Positions 26,986 to 38,355 of a stretch of DNA of 64,000 nt are shown here, in pieces. Both the position numbers and the translations under genes were made by a program. The notes beneath the pieces are model-generated. The model was not told the origin of the DNA. It made no database searches and saw only the letters and a program-made list of their open reading frames with translations. The first letter of the stretch is position 1; every line of letters begins with the position of its first letter. Origin of the DNA: Straminergon stramineum (lineage: Eukaryota; Streptophyta; Bryopsida; Hypnales; Calliergonaceae). The stretch spans positions 22,470,019 through 22,534,018 of the forward strand of contig OY987270.1 in assembly GCA_963920665.1 (NCBI GenBank), given 5' to 3'.

Positions 26986-29312
26986 AAAAGTCAATCTACT
27001 TCATATCCATGTATCTCACAACTGGTATAGAGTTTGAGCTTGAGACCTTTCTTCTACATGGGGACAAAATTGTGAACTTCTGATTACAAATTTACAATTG
27101 TCATTTTTTTCAGTTTCTCCAATTGAAGAAGTTGACTCTTCAGATGACCATTTCCAAACTTTTTTTTGGGTGAAAAAATGCATAAGAAAATTAGGTGTTC
27201 ATGATAATCCAAGGTAGCAACACAGTCTGGGAAGTTTTGTAGGAAAATCAGTGGATTTCCTACACATTTTCACCTGCCTCAATTTTTTTGAAATTTGTCC
27301 GGAAGTGTGCTGAAAGGTGGTAAAAATTCCTGGTTCATTTTCCTCTTGGTGGCATTGCTACCATTGTCAATATTCATTTGAAAAATTTCCTTAACTTTGT
27401 GAATTTGGAAATCTTTAAAAAAAAGTTTGTTTATCTTACTCAACCCCTAAATGTCCAAGCCTTTTCAAGTGTGTTTTGACTATGAAGAAAGAGCATTGGC
27501 TTGTAGTTATCCTCAATGAAGCAAATTGTGTTTTTTTATAAATCTAATTGTATAGATGTTAATAGAGCTTGTTTATTAGTATGCACTCCAATTTTGAGTG
27601 TGAAATTTCCTAGGAGTGGTGAGATTATACCAAGGGAAATGTACATTGTTTATTTTTTGTATGTTGTCTTTGTCCACAATGTTTCAATAATTTGCATATA
27701 AATGTTTTGTGGGATTGGAGGTAACATGAACAACTTCTAAGAGTGTTAGCACATTAAAATGCACTTTCAAAAAACTTAATTTTACATGAAAAAACATCAA
27801 GCTCATTTCACAATCCACCTTGCAATTGTTGAAATGCAATTTTTGTTTATATGTAGAAATTGCAAATAACTCTAAATAAACACTTGCATGTTTAAAATTT
27901 CAATGGTGAAAATCATGAAAAAACTTTAAACTTTTCATTGAGACCATTCTCAAAGCAAATGGATAAGTACAATTTCTTAGATCCCAAATCAAATGAAATT
28001 GCCAAGCTTTGCATACAGCTGAGAAATGAAGTAAAATTAGTAAGCTTTACACTTCACTTTTAGTACACATATACCTTTGAAGACCTCTCAATAATTGAAT
28101 ATGTATTTTCCTCAATGAAAAATGAAAGTTTTCCATAGTTAACCCTCAAAATTGCCCGAATTTTTTTTAAATTGATCACATGAATTTAACTACTCACATA
28201 GAAATGGGTTTGAAATTTCAAATCGACCATATATGGTTGACTAGGCAATTAGGGGTTAAGTTGCTTTGTTTTGCTTGAGGGGATTTCATTTGCATATTGC
28301 AATACCCCAACCAATTTAGGGTGAGGGATTCAACCTTCCAAAAATGTATGGATATAAGAGAGGTTCCATGCATTTTGGGGAGGATGGTTAGTATGACATG
28401 CCCACATAACACCATTCAAAAGAATCAAAATCACATGTGCACAAAATGCAACAATGCCACACAAGTCATCACAAGCTCTAACAATGGTATTTGTTGATGA
28501 TGTACATCTCCATATGAATAAGATGCATTGCTTCCACTAAGACTTGTGGCTAGAGTAGACAAATAAGTAGATGGGTTAGTAAAATTTGAAATTACTATAA
28601 ATTTTGTAAAAGAAAATGTAGAAAATTCATATCAAATACAAAACATGCTCAAAGACTCTAAACTTTTTACCATATATGTATATGATAGTGTGTAATATAA
28701 TGGTATAAACCAAAGTTATGGTGTCATTCTAAAATTAGAAAATCAACAAACCATGGTTACACACCCAAAGTTCATATTGCTCTAAAATATTGAAAATTGA
28801 GAATATTCTAATTTTCCAATTGGAGTAGAAACTGCACTTCATAAGTTTCATTTCATTAGTTGAACTCAAATTCAAAAGATGTCATTTTTATGACTAAAAC
28901 TCTAAGAATAAATAGGAAGAAATGGCCAAAATACTTTGCAAGCCAAAATGATTTATGAGATTATGCATCTTCCTCTTTAGAAAAGTCAATACTACGATAA
29001 GAGTGAGAAAATTTGCATTAATATTCACTAAAAACGTACTCAAGTGGCTTCAAAAGAAAAAATTGGATGAAAAAATGTTTATTTCCATCCTATGGTCTTA
29101 GGCAGAGTCATTCGAATAGACAATTACCATAAAATTACATACATCTAGTAAGCTTACTTGCTTACATGTGGGAAGAATCCACTCCACAAGCCAAATTAAC
29201 CTCTATAATGGATTCAATTATCTTAATTAATTTGACCCTGACTTATTTTGTTGTTCAAATTTTTTTGAGGTCTAAGCGCAAATGTCCACAATTGTAGTAC
29301 AAGGTGTCAAGG
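26985..29312. other. AT-rich intergenic DNA
   Basis: No gene is visible. A possible TTAA-class element is listed separately at 27,444-28,255. The rest has no recognisable structure. Confidence 0.55.
27444..28255 (+). mobile_element. Possible TTAA-bounded element G
   Basis: The left end CCCCTAAATGTCC is preceded by TCAA. The right end reads GGCAATTAGGGG and is followed by TTAA (28,256-28,259). Inverted-repeat match is short and imperfect, so this member is uncertain. Confidence 0.3.
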
Positions 29313-29535
29313 TTAACCCTTAAACAACAACACGAACGTTTTGTGTCTAATGGATGACAAGGAATTCTCCTGTGTAGGACAAAAGTGCAACTATTCATCT
29401 TCGGAATTAGGGGTGGAAAGGGAAGATCTTCTACAGTAGTTTGACCTCCAATTGATATTTTTGTTTTTTTTAAAGTAGATGATATCACACGGTTCCAAAA
29501 GTCATGATTTTCATGGGCACCAGTCCATCCTTTAA

Positions 29536-30495
29536 CCCCTCACCACCAAAGGGGACGAAAAGTGTCCTCAAATAAAATTCAAAGTGCTGTAACTTTTGCA
29601 TCCGGTGTCCAAATCCAATAAAATTTGTTGGAAAAATTGCGCTCTCTCTTCTAGTTTGTGTGGTAAAATTTTCAGATCAATCCAAGATATACTGAAGTTG
29701 TGGAAGCCAATCAAAGTTCACAAGTTCAATTCAAGTTCATCAAACTGCATTTGATGGCTGTAACTTCGGGGGCTTGTATCTCCTTCATACAATGTTTGTT
29801 TTCAATAAAATTTGTCGGATTGTGTTCCCCTTGAAGTCTAGTTATTGTGATAGAATTTTCATGCCAATCCAAGTTGTTTTCAATGCTTGGGAGCAATTCG
29901 AAGTTCAAAATCCCAACATTTTTGGACTACAGTGAACTTTGGCGGCTTGTTTTTTTCTTCATATAATGTTTGTTTCCAATAATTTGTTTTGGAAAAGTTG
30001 TGCATACTTGTCTAGTTTGTGTGTACAAAATTTCATATCCATCTAAGAAGTTATGAGTGACTGAGAAGCATTTTAGTAGGAGGAGGTTCAGTTTTTGATG
30101 TGTTTTTTGCAACTTTTCTTGCTGTTTTTTGACATCTCAAAGCCATTTTGCAGACACAATGTGTCAATTAAATGATATTTTTTTTCATCAATGTGTTTGT
30201 ATGCTGATTTTGAATCACTTATTAATTTAAAGTTTCGTCATTTAAGTAGATTTAGAAACTGAATTTCGCCTCCAAATGTGATTTTGGGAAAATTTCAACA
30301 TCCTTTTTCAACCCTAAAACATTATAATCTTTCAATCTATGTGGTCAAATGACACCAAATTTGTTGCAAGCCATCTACAATAAGTGCACTACAAGATTGT
30401 ACAGTTGAGATCCTATGACTTATTAAAATTTATATTTATAACACTTCAAAAGAAATGTTGTTTTTGGAGCTGTTTGAGCCTTTGGCGGTGAGGGG
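29536..30495 (+). mobile_element. TTAA-bounded TIR element C
   Basis: TTAA (29,532-29,535) is followed by CCCCTCACCACCAAAGG. The right end reads CCTTTGGCGGTGAGGGG and is followed by TTAA (30,496-30,499). The 17-bp inverted repeats differ at one base. The interior is 960 bp and non-coding. It contains three degenerate units of roughly 180 bp (around 29,580, 29,755 and 29,935), each with phrases like AATGTTTGTTTCCAATAA. This is the best-preserved member of the TTAA class. Confidence 0.72.
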
Positions 30496-31156
30496 TTAAG
30501 GGTTAATATTCACCAACTAGAGTTGATTGATGAGGAACCATCCAATGCTATTGCACATTGAGTTCTTGTTTTGGTTCACCTAGTGCGCTGGTCACTTTGG
30601 TGGGTCACTTACTCACCCACTAGGGCATTGGAGGGTATTTGGATATTCCCCCATTGAAAAAAATATCTCCCTCACTAAATTGTAAAATGTCTTACAGCCA
30701 TTGATTCTTTATTTCAAACGATAATTTTCCTTCATAATCCTACAAGGACTAGCCTAATAGCTGGATACATTTTTTCCCATCCCATCCATTTCCGAAGAGC
30801 ACCTTCTATCATTCGGAACCTCATCCTAAACTTTTCAATCTCAATCGGAAATTCTCAAACTAATTCGGCTAGCTTGTAACTAAATGCTGGTACTCCCCGT
30901 TCATTAGGTAGCATCATCTAAAAGAGATATCTCAGACACCTACAAAATGACCTTGAAGCAACTTTTCAACTCTAGCAACTAGCATCTAGTAACTCGGGAA
31001 ATTTGTAAAATACTATCCTAGTATTGAAAAATTATAAAATCATCTCGGTTGCATTTCTCTTGAGTTTGCCAAAAACTTCATCAAATCTTTTGGGTCATTT
31101 AACCATTGAGGGAGCATGAGTAGAAAAAATGCCTCTTTTAGGTGTTGCTATTTTAA

Positions 31157-31886
31157 CCCCTACATGACCCAAGTGACCATTTTCTAGTCTATACCCCTCT
31201 TTTTTGAGCTCCCCGTTCTCAAATTTTGAATTTCTATTGAAAAAAAATATATATTTTAAAAAATAGATTGTATTGTAAATCCAATGGTAGTAGTTTCACC
31301 TAATTTTGAGTGAATCTTTGCCTTACGGAATTTTTCAATTTGAAGTGGTGTAGTGTAGTTGTCCAATTCATTTTGGAGGGGTTGGTTTGGGTGTGGATGA
31401 AAAGTCGACTAACCAATGTGCTTCTTGCCCATTTCTAAAATGTTAGATCCAAGGAGTTTAAGGTGAAAAGCAAGTGTCCTATTTTGTTGTTTTTACAAAC
31501 ATTACTCTCATTTTAGTGACCATTTTGCATTGTAGCTCCACTATGAATTGAAAAATGCTTGGAATGTTGTGAAATTATATATATACATTTTCTACTCTCT
31601 TATCTTCCATTAAGCACAAAATGCATTGTATCAAATTTTTCTCACAAAGATAAGCTCCTCCAAAGTGTGTTGCCCAGTATTTTCATTAATCCAAATCAAA
31701 CTTCAAACTTCAATATCTCCTAAACCTTGCAGTCAAATAATCTAATTTTTTTAGATGCTCAATATCAATATGAAGTTCAAGATCATACGGTTACATCCTA
31801 TCAATCTCAAGAAAAAAATGAGCATAAAAATTGCTCAAGTTCTTAGCAATTTTGGCCTATTTTGAAAGTACCCACACTTTGGGTCA
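31157..31886 (+). mobile_element. TTAA-bounded element A
   Basis: The left flank TTAA (31,153-31,156) is followed by CCCCTACATGACCCAAGTG. The right end reads CACTTTGGGTCA and is followed by TTAA (31,887-31,890). Pairing is good for the TGACCCAAGTG segment, but the CCCCTACA at the left has no match at the right, so the right terminus may be truncated. Element B begins at the very same right-hand TTAA. Confidence 0.5.
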
Positions 31887-31890
31887 TTAA

Positions 31891-32486
31891 CCCCTAAAGG
31901 ACCGGGGGTGTTTGAGCAAAGTTCTTGATTTCTTGACTAGCTCTTGTAACAAGCATAATTTCTCAAATGTATGATATGATTTTGATGATCACCACTGTTG
32001 AAATGAAAGAAGACTTATGTAGCTTTCCTATGAAAAAAAAAGATAAACAAAATCACACAATTTTTGAGAAAATGCCATTGTTGACAAAATTGATGAAAGA
32101 TATCCAATTCTGCAGAACTTTGTACGTGCGCTGAAATTGAAATGTTGAAATCGGAATGCTCAAAAGTGATCCAAAAACTCTGATTTTTTTTCCACAAGTA
32201 CATATCATCATGATTTAGATGTGCAATTTTTTTCAAATCATTTTGAGATGTGGAAAAAAAGATATGAGCACGTGAAGTGATAGCCCAAAGTACTTTTCCT
32301 ATTCTCCAAAAATTCATAGAAAATCGCTCACTCAATCATTTCTTGATCAGATTGTATTGATGGATTCATAAAAAAAATCATCTAGGGTCTCTTTGCTGGT
32401 CAGAGACTATTGGTGAGGTTTATATTCCAAATTTTCTACAAATGTAGTTGCAAAAGCCATGTGGTGGCCTTATGGTCCTTTAAGGG
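31891..32486 (+). mobile_element. TTAA-bounded TIR element B
   Basis: TTAA (31,887-31,890) is followed by CCCCTAAAGGACC. The right end reads GGTCCTTTAAGGG and is followed by TTAA (32,487-32,490). The 13-bp inverted repeats have one mismatch. It is 596 bp and non-coding; the minus-strand ORF at 32,015-32,335 is AT-driven and shows no domain. No longer direct repeat flanks the TTAA, which argues against hAT or Mutator target duplications. Confidence 0.7.
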
Positions 32487-33352
32487 TTAAGGTAACCTCT
32501 TCTTATTTTTTGTGCATGCTTAAAAAAATTTCCTAGATTATGCTATGAATTGTTACTACAAGAATGAAAAATTGTCCATTGATGAATTGGTGCAAATTTG
32601 GAAAGTTATAAGTTTGCATGCCTGCATTTTTTGAAGTCTAATTGCATGATTGGTGATCAATTATTTGACATTCAATGGCAGTACCTTAGGACTTCAATAG
32701 CACCCTATTGTTGTAAGCTTTAGAAAATCATATCTAATTCAATTTAAGTCTAAAAATTATGAATCAAATTGTGATGGATGTATCTCCCTCTCATCTTTCC
32801 CTAATTATTTGTTAGGAAATGTTGTGATCCGCATAGAAGAGATCCTAAGCCAATGTGTTCTTAACCTTGAAAAGATGAGTTAGTCACCGTAGAAATCATT
32901 TGCTTTAATATTGAGTGAATTGTTAAATTAAAAAAAATGCAAAAGCACTCATTAGAAGTCAAACTATTGTAGAAGATGGCTCCTCTCCACACAAAATTCA
33001 GGAATAAGTAGTTGCACTTTTGTCTTGTATAGAGAGATTCTTTGTCATTTATTGGCCGAAAAATGGTTGTGATCTCGTTTAAAGGTTAAATGGTCAATTG
33101 TTGCACCTCCAACATTAGGGGTGAAGCCTTCCACGACGAGTTGGTGACTGTAGAAATCCTCCCTTTTGGAATTGTTTGACATCATCTATTTTATAAAATC
33201 CAAAAATATTCATTAGAGGTCAAACTACTATGCAAGATGTCTCCTTTTCTGAACAAAATTCCAAGGATGAACAATTGCACTTTTGTCCTACATAGGAAAA
33301 TTCTTTGTCATCCATTGGACACAAAAAACGTCCATGTCGACATTTATGGGTG

Positions 33353-34016
33353 AAGTACAACCAACTCACAAACGACCGTCGAACGTAGATGGATGAAATC
33401 GTTGACGGGCCAACTGAACTATGATGTCATCGAGAAAGCGTCCATCCACCTCACCGCCCGAGCCCAGTGACGACGTCCGTCGTCTCGACAAGATGGACGG
33501 AAGCGCGCGTCGTCGCGACCCTGGTCTTGGGGTCTCCGCTCCGTGCCCTTCGTCCAATTCCCTTCGTCCAGTTCCCTCCGTCCAATTCCATTTCATCTCT
33601 CTCGCAAGGTGGAGCAGTTGCCGGAATCCTATTTGTCACCACGGATTCACCGCAGTGAGCACACGCCCCACCGATAATTCCTCTGTCTCGCCATCTCTCC
33701 ACCGCTTGAATAATAACTCTTTCACTTTTCGTGCGCTTTTTGCAATTAGTTCTCACATTCACGCTCGTCAGTCTTGACTGCTTCGGGAGCTTTTCGGAGA
33801 TTATTCCAGTACGGAATTAACCCGCATTCTATGTGTACCCACCTCTGAATTTCGCCTCCCGTTGCTCGTTCATTGCATTCGTAGTTTGATTGGCTTGCTA
33901 TCGTTTCTGGATCTGTACTGGCGAATTTCTAGAATTAGGTTTCGGATTTGCAATTGGTTTCAATTGGAGGTCGAATTGTGGGCGTGCAGAGTGAAATTGC
34001 AATTGGGAGCTCAGCT
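33353..34016. other. GC-rich 5' region of HDR
   Basis: Composition rises sharply from about 33,360. Overlapping frames on both strands (33,366-33,777) are compositional. I read this as the HDR promoter and 5' UTR. No specific element is distinct enough to name. Confidence 0.5.
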
Positions 34017-37000
34017 ATGGCGACAGCTTGCAATCTGACTGGGGCGGCCAAGGTTTCGGCGTCTCTTGCTGTCTCCACGTCCTTGTCTGGGCAGCGTGTA
34101 GAGTCTTCGTCGTTCTCTCGGGGACCCAGTCGTGACAGACGATCTTTCTCGGTTACCTGGTGCGACGCCTCACATGCCGCGGAGCAGCAGCAGTTCGATA
34201 CCAAGGAGTTTAGGAAGACATTGACGAGGGGCGAGAATTACAACCGGAGTGGCTATGGGTTCAAGAAGGAGATGCTGAAGCAGATGGATGTGGAGTATAC
34301 CAGTGAGTTTCCTCATCTCTAGGCATTCTATCCAAGGTGGAGAACGGGAATGTTGCTGTATTTTAAGGGCATCGGTAGCTTGATGGATGTCTTTAGTGGA
34401 ATACTTTTGGTCACGCTTGTGTGCACGTGTGACATGATTTGATCAGTCTGCCAGTTTGTCGGTGATGATGTTTGAAATGTTAAATTTCAGGCGACCTGGT
34501 GAAGACGCTGAAAGAGAACAACTTCGAGTACACATGGGGGAGCGTGACCGTGAAACTGGCGCAGTCGTTCGGGTTCTGTTGGGGGGTCGAGAGGGCCGTC
34601 CAAATCGCTTACGAGGCGCGCAAGCAGTTTCCCGAACAGAAGCTGTGGCTTACGAATGAGATTATCCACAATCCTACAGTTAACAAGGTTGGAAGGCTTT
34701 CTTTTTACATGATGGAGCATTTGCGTTCTCGATTTGAAAAGAGGAAATGTTGGAGAATTGGATTTGTATCAGGGTGGAACTTTTGCATATGAAAAGTTGT
34801 ATTGAACAATGTGAAGACTCTTATATCTTTGTTTGTCGTCTTTGCATTCCTTGCTTGGACTGATACTTTTGTTGACCCTGGGAGCTTGTCTTTGGTTATT
34901 GTGAGCAGAGGTTGGCGGATATGGAGATTGGGGAACTCGCGGTTACGGAGAAAGGAAAGGACTTCTCGGTTGTGCAAAAAGGGGATGTTGTCATCCTGCC
35001 AGCATTCGGTGCTTCGGTGCAAGAGATGCGGATCCTCGATGAAAAACAAATACAAATTGTCGACACTACCTGCCCTTGGGTGTCCAAGGTAAACGCCAAT
35101 TTTCTGCTTTGTGTTGACTACTGTCAAAGCTTATGCGGTTACTTTTAAATTCCACTTTTTCTCTAGTCATTTCGTCCTTGTTATCTGTGGGTTTGTGGAC
35201 TGATGCTAGAGTGCGTCGATGTTGATTGTAAATAGGTGTGGAACACGGTTGAAAAGCACAAGAAAGGCACGTACACGTCTGTAATCCATGGGAAGTATGC
35301 ACATGAAGAGACGGTTGCTACTGCGTCTTTTGCTGGCAAATACATCATTGCGAAGAACATAAAGGAGGTAAAGAGGATTTAATACAGGATGCCTTTGTTC
35401 CATGAGATTACTTCTTGGAAATTCTCTCTTTTTTGGTTTGGGGTGAGGGTGAGGGGAGTGACTGTTGCTGTGCAGATTTTGTGCTCTTTAAACTGAGACA
35501 CTGCTTATCGATTTGACTTCTTGCAGGCCCAATACATTTGCGATTATGTTCTAGGAGGAAAGCTAGACGGTTCCAGTGGATCGAAAGATGAATTTCTTGA
35601 GGTATGCCCTGACAGTTTTGTTGCTTCTTAATTTCTTCTGTGACTTGTCCTCACATATGGCGATTGTGGTAGATAGGATGTTATTGGGTCGCCATTTATA
35701 TATACTTCACAACCTGAATGGTTTGTGGACCAGAAATTCAAGTATGCGATTTCTGAAGACCTCGATCCTGATCGAGATTTGGAGAAAGTTGGAATCGCTA
35801 ATCAGACGACAATGCTCAAAGGAGAGACTGAAGAAATTGGTAAATATCTCCACTTGGAACTGACTATTGCCTGCTTGACTCTATATAGCTTTGGGGTATT
35901 TTTTCTGCTCTTAACCCCTTCACATAATCTAACACTTGGGGTACTCGGGGTTTCATCTTGTCTCTCTTGTGGAGCTTCGTTTTTTTTAACGGTATGTCAA
36001 ATCCACAGTAAAGATATGTTCTTGAGATCCGCTCAATGAACTGTTTCTGGTTTTGGTATTAATGAGCAGGAAAACTACTGGAGAGGACAATGATGCAAAA
36101 GTATGGGGTGGAGAACGCTACGCAACATTTCATGAGCTTCAACACCATCTGTGATGCAACCCAGGTCAGTACTTTTGCAATCAGTTGGATGAAGAAGCGT
36201 GAACGTCACTCAGGGGAAGGGCAGCTGGACGTGCTGGATATGTGAACTTGGAAAGCAAGAGTAAACGTGAATTATGAAAGTGCATTTAAAATTCTTTTCT
36301 GTTCCTGCAGCTACATCTGCTCGCTTCGTTCTAGTTGTTACAATTCTTTTAGTTCGTCATCCCTTCCTTGTGTTAGTTGTTGTATAGCTACTCTTGCTTG
36401 TGATTAGCACTGTTTTGAAATGATGCCGTTTGGATGGCAGGAACGGCAAGATGCCATGTACGAGCTTGTTGAAGACAAGGTAGATTTTATTCTCGTGGTT
36501 GGAGGTTGGAACTCTAGTAATACCTCCCATTTACAAGAAATTGCAGAACTCAAGGGCATACCCTCCTACTGGATTGATACTAAGGAGCGCATGCTATCTG
36601 GAAGACGAATTGCCTTCAAGCTGAATGTAAGCAATATGTGCCATCACCTCGGGAAAAAATATTTTTAGATATTTACTTAACCCCATACTATTGTTCATGT
36701 CCATACAGTGGAAACAATGCATAATTTTGTGCCATCGCCGCCTCCAGCCTGAGAATGCCTTAGATTTCCATAATTAAAGATATGGAATCGGTAGATACTT
36801 CTGTTTTTAGTCATACGTAGTGAAAAACAAATATTCTGACGTCATAATTTGGAGGGATCAGCTTCTTATTTTTTCTTATTCCTGTTGAATTTTCTTTACT
36901 TTGATGTTCTCAGAAGACATTTACAAATGACGTCATGACCTCTATTTTGAAAAATATTTGCCTGACTTACAATGTCTGTAGCATGGCGAGTACGTTGAGA

Positions 37001-37244
37001 AGGATGACTGGCTTCCCGAGGGTCCGATCAGAATTGGTATTACTTCCGGTGCCTCCGCTCCTGACAAGGTACTTACTGCCATCGTTGACTGCTGTTGTTC
37101 TGTTCAACAAGTTTCTATACTCCCTTCTTATTGGCATTATCGTGTTTCTCATGCACTTTCTTCGCCATTTTTAAACAGGTGGTAGATGATGTTCTGAAGC
37201 GTCTGTTTCAGTTCAAGCGGGAAGAGGTACTTGCAGTACTATGA
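34017..37244 (+). CDS. HDR: 4-hydroxy-3-methylbut-2-enyl diphosphate reductase, plastid, ten exons
   Basis: Exons are 34,017-34,302, 34,491-34,687, 34,909-35,088, 35,236-35,367, 35,527-35,601, 35,734-35,839, 36,070-36,164, 36,441-36,626, 36,982-37,068 and 37,179-37,244. All introns are GT-AG and the total is 1,410 bp, 469 residues, close to other plant HDR proteins. It is the IspH-type iron-sulfur enzyme that converts HMBPP to IPP and DMAPP, the last MEP-pathway step in plastids. The three cluster ligands are Cys125 ([10 protein letters not shown]), Cys216 (DTTCPWVSK) and Cys353 (FNTICDATQ). The substrate-binding [10 protein letters not shown] and C-terminal TSGASAPD motifs are present. The first 70 or so residues are rich in Ser, Thr, Ala and Arg, as expected of a chloroplast transit peptide, and the plant-type extension [19 protein letters not shown] follows. 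Nothing suggests damage. Confidence 0.96.
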
Positions 37245-38003
37245 GAAAGCTGCCGGGTAAGCGGCACGCCTGACACTAATCCTTTGATTATTCTAGTACT
37301 TCATTCAGGTCACTTCCCAGTTGTGTTGCAGCATCTGGCTTGGAAACCCCTTCATGATGAACTTTCGCTCCAAACATAGTTGGCGATTTTCTGTACAACA
37401 TTGTTGTAAAGTACCTGTAGCCAACAGCAATTTTATCTTCTTCCAAGATATTGATGCAGTAAGTAGAGAGCCATAGAAATCTTGAGAAGTTATGATCACC
37501 AATTCTATTTATTCCCAATTGTCTAACATGGGGAATAGACCATGAGCATTAATGGGAATGTTATTTACTCTGATGTTTTTTTGGTGGGTTTTTACATTCT
37601 AGTCCATCCGTGCAAAGCTATCAATCGATGCAATTTTATGTACCACTATTTATCACAAATTATGAAGTTGCTTCAACATAGTGATGTCCCCTGAACATGA
37701 TTCCATCAATTTTGGGTATTATATTGCTGGGTCATACCTCGTGGACTGTATACTTGTTTTAAATTGTTTTTTGTCGTGGTCATCTGAGACCTGACCGGGA
37801 AATTGATCTGCTTGCTGTCCAATTCCTTGCCTGCCCTATCATAACTCTGGTCCACCATAGTAAACATATAGTGCTGCAGAGAACTCAAACGGTGTCTGAT
37901 GAAAGACTTTTGGGTTTTAGTTGAAATGAGGAATGCATGTATAATTTTGTGGCTTCTGATCATGGCGATGGGCCCTACATTTTTTGTTGAACACGGCCAT
38001 TAA
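37245..38003. other. 3' flank of HDR
   Basis: No gene visible. It probably contains the HDR 3' UTR; small minus-strand ORFs here have no domain. Confidence 0.5.
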
Positions 38004-38355
38004 GGTAGTCTGCTTTTAAAGTGACCATTTTTTTTTTTCTTGAGACACATGGACAAATTCCATTGATAAAAGGAAAGAGTACACAGAACCAGAGGACCAA
38101 TCCTTGGTGAAAATATTTACATTTTCTAAAGTGACCATTTAAGGGCTGGTCTGCTTTTTTCATGGGCTTCTGTGGACTAGAATATTTTTTTTATCTATAT
38201 TCAAACCTAAAAGTGATCTCTTATAGATTTTAATGTACATCCTTTTTATCCTTAATTCATTCATTAAGTATGAATTGTTGGTTGTAAGATTAGGAAATGT
38301 CCATTTTTTACTTAAATCTAGGGTCGATTTGAAGAAGGTGGTTGATTTAAAGTAG
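38004..38355 (+). mobile_element. GGTAGTCTGC-TIR element, copy 3, with nested insertion
   Basis: The left end GGTAGTCTGCTTTTAAAGTG is nearly identical to the 6.4-kb copy. The right end is around GTGGTTGATTTAAAGTAG (38,338-38,355), which still resembles the TIR. The interior matches 6,885-7,030. The body is shortened relative to the other copies and is interrupted by a 96-bp retroposed fragment. Confidence 0.65.
38031..38126 (-). mobile_element. 5'-truncated LINE tail with 14-bp target-site duplication
   Basis: A 96-bp insert begins with a T-run and TCTTGAGACACATGG. It is flanked by the perfect 14-bp direct repeat TAAAGTGACCATTT (38,017-38,030 and 38,127-38,140). Read on the minus strand it ends CCATGTGTCTCAAGA followed by poly(A), preceded by TTTTATCAATGG. 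That matches the 3' end typical of plant L1-type LINEs. Flanking duplication, poly(A) and severe 5' truncation together are the marks of target-primed reverse transcription. Confidence 0.8.

Larger units (their letters stand above)
29313..33352. repeat. Inverted arms flanking a nest of TTAA elements
   Basis: A segment of about 190 bp at 29,313-29,500 is repeated in inverse orientation at about 32,890-33,089, and again at about 33,150-33,352. Shared phrases on the plus strand of the left copy are TGGATGACAAGGAATT, GGACAAAAGTGCAACTATTC and TAGTTTGACCTC. The left arm starts TTAACCCTTAAAC; the right arm ends GTTTAAAGGTTAA. A single TTAA-bounded element of about 3.77 kb (29,317-33,085) with long inverted repeats would fit, with elements C, A and B inserted in it. 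Which right-hand copy is the true partner is unclear, because the 33.3-kb copy looks closer to the left arm. Confidence 0.5.

Noticed and set aside
33366..33777. ORFs on both strands upstream of HDR
   Set aside because: Low-complexity Arg/Ser/Pro-rich frames in a GC-rich promoter region; mutual shadows.
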